Below, piece by piece: positions 56,340 through 61,466 of a stretch of 61,466 bases of DNA. The DNA lies in assembly GCA_032718475.1 (NCBI GenBank), contig JAUCBJ010004596.1, forward strand, positions 1-61,466, written 5' to 3'. This DNA is from Nemertoderma westbladi. Lineage: Eukaryota; Xenacoelomorpha; Nemertodermatida; Nemertodermatidae. Made by a program: the position numbers and the translations under genes. How positions within the stretch are numbered: the stretch's first letter is position 1; the number at the start of each line of letters is the position of its first letter. The notes beneath the pieces are model-generated. The model had not been told where the DNA came from. It worked only from the letters and a program-made list of their open reading frames with translations, and ran no database searches.

Positions 56340-56947
56340 ATATGATTAAATTTATTGTGATGGGATCAGAGATCCCGACCGGGTAAATTGATATATGCGT
56401 CACCGTTGGCTCTGAGATGGTACTAATAGCTTGGCCGAGGCCGTTGGAGAAAAGCGATCAGAGTTTGATGTTGTTTCTTAATGTTATAATATATGATAGC
56501 AATAATATATGACAGAGATAATAGTATATGATTGATACCGGTAATAGTATATGATGACAGCCGATGACGATGACGGTGAATAATTGTTACCAGTCTGCAC
56601 TAAAACTGAGTAACTAACTAACTGATCTAAGAATCTGACATAATATATGACTGATACACTAATATTGCTTCACCTCCTACTCTACCTTGGCCTGCTACCT
56701 AATGGATGCTCTCCTGTTCCCTATCACGTGCTTCCCTCCCCCCTATTGGCTAATATGCTACTTCTCACCCTGGCACTCTCTGGGAGTGTTTCCCCTCTGC
56801 TGCTAGCCTCTACTAGCTGTGTTCTCTCCGAGGTGGTTTGACCTCTAACCTTCCTTTCTATGTGGCTTAGGGGCTTGTGTCGCCCCCCCCCCCAAATGTT
56901 GGTTATGATACGAGATTAATATTGCTAATCTCGTATCTCCAACATAT
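56340..56947 (-). mobile_element. candidate LTR of the minus-strand BEL-like element
   Basis: Read on the minus strand the segment begins CAATATGTTGGAG, a TGTTGG start typical of LTRs. It holds a CCAAT box (AGCCAATAGG, near 56738) and CACGTG, and later CACAATAAATTT, a possible polyadenylation signal near 56350. It lies downstream of the gag-pro remnant in the same orientation. A second CAATATGTTGGA-type start lies at about 58435-58441, so the true LTR boundary is ambiguous, and no second LTR copy is in the window to compare. Confidence 0.35.
56897..56944. other. 48-bp palindromic cassette
   Basis: TGTTGG at 56897 pairs with CCAACA ending at 56944. Inside, GATACGAGATTA and TAATCTCGTATC are a perfect 12-bp inverted repeat around ATATTGC. 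It could form a hairpin or cruciform, and sits at the presumed LTR edge. Confidence 0.85.
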
Positions 56948-57417
56948 TGCTAAAATGCCACCATCCCATTTTCTGGTGGGTAATGAAGTGGAATTGAATC
57001 CACTTACACTCCCTCCCATGCTATCTTCCCGGTGAGAAGATAGCATCAACCTCAAGTGCGCTTCAATTCCGCTGGAACCCGATCTACTATCGGGTGTGGG
57101 GTGGAGTTCTTTTCTCGGGGTCGGCTTTCCAGGCTGCCCCCCTGGGTATGATGTTGCTACCCCTCCTTGGTGCAATCGTGAGCTATGTTGCACCAATGTA
57201 TCTGACGTCTCTGTTCGAGACAATTGTGGACTCTCTTTTCACACAATTTTAAAAAACTTTCACTCTGAACTCATTCTAACCTCACTCTCGGACCCTTCTG
57301 TCCCTTACTCTCTCTCTCTCTCTGCTCGCTCCCCACACTTGAATTGCACTCCTCTCACTTCCTCATGCGCCAACACCTCCTCTCCATACTTCCCTTGTAC
57401 TCCTCTCATACTCCTCT

Positions 57418-57598
57418 CGGAACTTACCCCAGCCCATCGGCTTGTGGCAGACAAGCCTCATGAGCTGGCCCATCGCCACTGCTCCACAATTTCCTGTGCC
57501 CGCTCAGTGCTCCCTCCGGAACTTGCCCCAGTCCATCGGCTTGTGGCAGACAAGGCCCATGAGCTGGCCCATCCCCACTGCTCCACAATGTCCTGTGT
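57418..57598. repeat. 99-bp tandem duplication
   Basis: CGGAACTTACCCCAGCCCAT at 57418 recurs as CGGAACTTGCCCCAGTCCAT at 57517, an offset of 99 bp (33 codons). The copies share GGCTTGTGGCAGACAAG and GAGCTGGCCCATC. The plus-strand open frame across it is not accepted as a gene. Confidence 0.88.
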
Positions 57599-57740
57599 TC
57601 TCTACCACTCCCAAAGTGCCAATTTTCCTTAGTCTTACCCCTGTCTGCGCTATCATCCTATCTACCTTGCTACTTACTTCTTACCCTGTACCCTACTACT
57701 ACTATACTATGCCTACATAGTCTTTACTTTCTTACTACAA

Positions 57741-58190
57741 GGCGCTCTCGGTGCCCACAACTTCTAACTTCTATGGTACTATGTACCCTAATACTGCTAA
57801 TACCTACATACCACACCCTTCACAACCCCTCTGCTACTACCTCTATGGTATACCTACATACCATACCCTCACTCTCTTTCTACGTGGCGCTTTCGGTGCC
57901 CACAACCCTTCTGTCACTACTTCTATGGTATACCTACATACCATACCCTCTACCCTCTTTCTAGGTGGCGCTTTCGGTGCCCACAACCTCTAACTCTCTC
58001 GTTACTATGTACCCTGCTACTCTCGTGGTACGCCAATGTACCACACTCCCTAACTTCTGCCTACTTCGAACGGTACTATGTACCCTCCTACTCCCGTGGT
58101 ATGTTTATATACCATACTCCCTATCTTCTGCCTACTTCTAACAGTACTATGTACCCTCCTACTCCCGTGGTATGTTTATATACCACACTC
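57741..58190. repeat. tandem hairpin-bearing repeat in pyrimidine-rich tract
   Basis: Degenerate units of about 70-100 bp carry short inverted repeats. Type 1 is GGTACTATGTACC (57775, 58072, and degenerate at 58143). Type 2 has a 7-bp stem with a 6-base loop: ATGGTAT/ATACCAT (57845, 57925), GTGGTAC/GTACCAC (58025), GTGGTAT/ATACCAT (58096), GTGGTAT/ATACCAC (58167). Type 3 is GGCGC-loop-GTGCC (57741, 57886, 57967). Stem bases change in pairs between copies. The tract is CT-rich on the plus strand, hence purine-rich in the sense of the adjacent retroelement. Confidence 0.8.
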
Positions 58191-58440
58191 CCTATCTTCT
58201 GCCTACTTCTAACTCTCCTCTTACTCTTACTAACTTCTACTAACTTTCTAACTTCTTACTCACTTCTACTAACTTTCTAACTTCTTACTAACTTCTACTA
58301 ACTTCTAACTAGTGCTACCTACTATCTAACTATCTACTACTATTACTTTCTAACTTTCTACTTATTTTATTATTATTTATATTTTATTTATGTGTGAGAA
58401 GGGCGTCTCGCCCTCATTCCCACCCCCCTCAGTCCAACAT
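58191..58440. other. CT-rich simple-sequence stretch
   Basis: Repeats of ACTTCTACTAACTTTCTA and close variants fill 58220-58350, grading into an AT-rich stretch (TTATTTTATTATTATTTAT) to about 58390. No gene is seen. CCAACATATTGGAC near 58433-58446 is an inverted repeat and a possible LTR start on the minus strand. Confidence 0.7.
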
Positions 58441-58456
58441 ATTGGACGACTAAACT

Positions 58457-58918
58457 TCAAGGGCGATTCTTCCAGCAGGCACACTCCCACTGCCCCCTTG
58501 TAGGTCCTCTTATCCTTCGCCCCAGTCTCCTTGTTAATTCCAACTCTCTAGGAATTGCTTCTCCCTCCTCCACCACCCTAAAATCGGGTCTTTCGGTCGC
58601 CTTCTTGATTTCTTCATGGTCCCCTGGCAGCAAAATGCCACCATTCATCTTGTCATCACCTGGCGGTAGAATGAAAAGAAATCGAAAGAATAGATAGAAC
58701 ACAATCGATAATACCAATCCTATCCCTTTCCACCCTGTCTTCTTATTTGACCTTCCCCTTTTTGGTATGCCTCTCAACCGGACCGGCATCTCCTCCGGAC
58801 ACTTCTCCGGACATCTCGCCGTCCACTCTTCTCCATCCTCATACCGATACTTGCCAGGAACATCCTTGTTCCATTCGTCTCTAAGTCTTCCGCGTCGAAT
58901 CCATTCTCCTCCGCCCAC
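58457..58918 (-). CDS. possible ORF with one hydrophobic segment, downstream of gag-pro
   Basis: This is an open frame of 153 codons on the minus strand, overlapping the end of the gag-pro frame in another register. It is charged at both ends and has a hydrophobic stretch, GIGLVLSIVFYLFFRFLFIL, that could span a membrane. No family is recognised. It may be part of the retroelement's coding region after a frameshift, a spliced or accessory product, or chance. It occupies the place where RT, RNase H and integrase would be expected. Confidence 0.3.
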   Translation of the reverse strand: MGGGEWIRRGRLRDEWNKDVPGKYRYEDGEEWTARCPEKCPEEMPVRLRGIPKRGRSNKKTGWKGIGLVLSIVFYLFFRFLFILPPGDDKMNGGILLPGDHEEIKKATERPDFRVVEEGEAIPRELELTRRLGRRIRGPTRGQWECACWKNRP

Positions 58919-61466
58919 TCTCTTGCTGTTACTTCCCCTCCTAACTTATCTACCGACTGTATTTCTCTGGAACTATCCTCTATCCTTTCACCACACTCCA
59001 CTATGCGTGGTTCCAGATCCATACCCAACTCCTGGTATCCTTCCCCAGGCCGCTTCTCACATGGGACCTCCCCATCGCCCATCTCTGGTTTCTCCTCTAC
59101 GTCATCAACGGTGCCTGATAGCATGCACCCTGATGTCTCCGACACCCTGAATGGAATCTTGGTTTTAATTGGACCGAAAAGTGTCCATCCGAACGGCGTG
59201 AGAATCGCCGTTGGATCCCACTGCTTATTCTCTCCGAATATGGTCCTTACTCTCTTGTGGGCCGTTGGACAATCCATTCCGACTATGATGGATACCTTAG
59301 AGACATCCACTTTCGGTATTGAGAAATCGATATCGTCCAGGAATCGGTATTGCTCGACCTCGATCTTAGTTGGTCGCCTGGCATTTATGTTGATCGATTC
59401 TATTATCTGAATGGTGTTGATGGTCACCCCATAGTCACATCCCGGTGCTATTGCTGATATCTCGCACTGTCCCGTCGTCATCTCCAGGACCTCATCCTTA
59501 CTCGATATAGCAGTTACTGCCATCCTACTCGGCCTCGTCTGTAATCCTATCTCATCGGCCACCCAATTCTCCACCAGCGTGAAGGCTGCTCCGCTGTCGA
59601 CCAGCATCAGTGTCGTGACTGATCGACCGCCCTCTCCTGTTATCCTCACTGGTACTACCCCGAGTAGTACTTTCCTCTTTCTTCTTGCTCCTGTCGTGCT
59701 CGTAGCCATTGTTTGGCCTCCAGTCTCGTCATATTCTGTCGGTGTTTCTCTACACTCTCCGAATTTGTGTCCCTCTACCACGCATCGGTGACATAGTCCG
59801 TTCGTATCCGCGTAGGCTACCCGATCTTGTATAGGCAATGCTTGCCAATGCTTACAACTCATGGTCTTATGGGTTCCATCCCTATGCAATTGACATTCGT
59901 ATCCTGGATTGTAGCGCTCCCTGTATAGACCTTCACATATAGCGCTTAGATTCATATCTACCGGTTTAGTGTTTTGGTTATTTGGACTCGGCCTACTGGG
60001 TATGTTGGTGTTATATTTGTTCGCGTTGTTATTTTGTTTCTGTCCCTGCCACGGTGTGGCCTTACTTCCAGCTAACTGTGGACTAGCAGTCCCCTGCGTG
60101 GCCGCATGTGGTAGCGACTGTCTCACTCTCAGGAATGGATCTGCCGGACTGTGTTCAGGTTTAGGCCTGTTGTATTTGGTCTTCGGTGCCTTCCCCAAAC
60201 TATCCCCACTGTAGACTGGGTCTGTAATCAACTCTGCTTCATAGTTGAGGAAGTTTGACATTTCCTCTAGGCCCGGTTCTGCACCTTTCTTCTCCCGGGT
60301 GGAGAAGGCGATCTTCCTCCACTTGTTCTGTAGCCAGATCGGCAGTGCCTGCGTATCGTGGTGATGTTATTCGATGCATTGAGTTTGTATGGCGCGTCTA
60401 GCATCTTCAGCACGATTAACGCCTTCTCGACCTTATTTGCAAAGGTCTTCATACAAACAGGGTTATTCTGTAGGCCATCCGATGTTATTCCCCTCAGGGT
60501 CTGCCGGATGATCTTGGCAGGGTGTCCATATTCCCTGTCTAGGGCCCACCATGCAGTCATGAAGCCACCCTCGATGCCCTGATACTGCCTCATGATGTTG
60601 TACGCTGGGCCTCCCGTGTACACTTGTAATTATTTTAGGCACTCTGCCTGCGTCAGGTTTTTAGTTAGTATTTCATTGCTGTACATGGGTCGGAATTGCA
60701 GGTATTCTTCCGGTCTGCTTCCGTCGAATTTGAATGCCTCAACTGGTGGTAGCTCAATCCTGGTCTTGAGCGCATCAATAAGTGTTGCCATTCCCATCGT
60801 CTGTGCTTCCAATGGGTTCGAGGGATGCTGTACAGACTCTCCTGTTGGGTGCTGTCCGCCCGTCGGGCCTGTTGATTTCTTCTGTGTCGGATATATCATT
60901 GGGGGTAACGGCCCCCTCCATATCTCCGTGTCGCACGATCTGTTCTGGTCCAGGGGGTTCGATGTTCTTGTTCTCGGTTGAGTGTATTGCTGATATTGCA
61001 ATGGGGGAATGTCACCCTGTCCCCCCCCCACCAGTGTTATGTTTGGTACTGGGGTTGATGTTAATATATTGGGGCCCATGCATCTATCGGCAATAACTCC
61101 CCCCTCCCCTGGGTATATGTTATATCCCTGCATATTATAGTATACTGGTGTGCAGGTACCGGTATAGGCCTATCCACTTCCTGCCTACCTACCGGTATGT
61201 ATGCCGTGACTTCCGGATCTAATCCTATTGTTCGCGCTACCCTATCACCTACACTATCTCTTCCAGTATGGCCTATAGTATGTGCAGTAAGGCCTACAGT
61301 ATGTCCTGCAGTCTGCCTGTGTCCTTCCGGACCGAAGTTTAATCTTCTCGAATATTCCAAGAAGGCCTCCCCACGACCACCATACTCTCGATCGGAGCTA
61401 TATCCCGTCGGGAGATTTCTCTTCGATCCCCTCTCCTGTTCTCGTCCTCGTATCGGTATGTTCTGT
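58774..61466 (-). pseudogene. BEL/Pao-like gag-protease remnant, 5' end outside window
   Basis: Read on the minus strand from the right edge, a disordered N-terminal gag region leads into a DUF1759-like gag core (FKFDGSRPEEYLQFRPMYSN, then AYNIMRQYQG and WWALDREYG). A zinc-knuckle region (LCHRCVVEGHKFGEC, near residue 155 of the last frame) and an aspartic protease (LVDSGAAFTLVENW, Asp at 59596-59598) follow. The reading is broken by a frame change near 61.1 kb, an in-frame TAA at 60630-60632 inside gag, and a one-base frameshift near 60355 before the LPIWLQNKW segment. The last frame is intact for 495 codons and ends at 58774 after a region with no RT motifs. Domain order and the gag type point to BEL/Pao. 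It is distinct in sequence from the copy at 2-5902. Confidence 0.85.

Noticed and set aside
57096-57632. Plus-strand ORF of 178 codons
   Set aside because: It lies antisense to the retroelement, gains length from a 99-bp duplication and CT-rich sequence, and matches no family.

Overview
The window is nuclear DNA of a multicellular animal, most likely a marine invertebrate. The evidence is BEL/Pao LTR retrotransposons, a dead LINE, tRNA-derived SINEs, long arrays of satellite and minisatellite DNA, and two exons of an intron-containing class I cytokine receptor gene. I cannot name the species. Assignment to a deuterostome or other bilaterian rests mainly on the receptor and is inference. More than two thirds of the window is tandem repeat.

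Layout. (1) 2-5902, plus strand: gag-pol of a BEL/Pao element, open from the left edge and uninterrupted, followed by a presumed LTR to about 6.42 kb. (2) 6441-43053: a single 36.6-kb satellite with a 48-bp unit (about 760 units). It has three domains with different variant sets and multi-kilobase higher-order duplications. Nearly every unit carries a forkhead-type GTAAACAAA. (3) 43.4-45.5 kb, minus strand: two exons that together encode one complete cytokine-receptor fibronectin III domain with a WSAWS box. The intron between them holds a 30-bp minisatellite and a small inverted-repeat element. (4) 46.6-49.9 kb, minus strand: a decayed CR1/L2/Jockey-type LINE. (5) 49.9-51.8 kb, minus strand: a head-to-tail array of five SINE units of about 430-440 bp. 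Each has a tRNA-like pol III promoter, and four have a hammerhead ribozyme motif; the fifth has lost it by deletion. (6) 52.26-55.37 kb: a second, much more diverged 30/36-bp minisatellite with strong CpG decay. (7) 55.4-56.3 kb: AT-rich DNA with a MITE-like element. (8) 56.3-61.47 kb, minus strand: the 3' part of a second BEL/Pao-like element. Its gag and protease regions are recognisable but broken, no RT/RNase H/integrase is visible, and it is followed by a pyrimidine-rich tract with a family of covarying short hairpins.

How the parts relate. The host gene here is the cytokine receptor; everything else is mobile or satellite DNA in or around it. The best candidate for an undescribed system is the SINE array at 49.9-51.8 kb. 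It joins a pol III promoter, a hammerhead ribozyme with a palindromic helix III, and poly(A) junctions in a multimer, an arrangement that could yield unit-length self-cleaved RNAs. All functional statements are from reading the sequence; no alignment or folding program was run.
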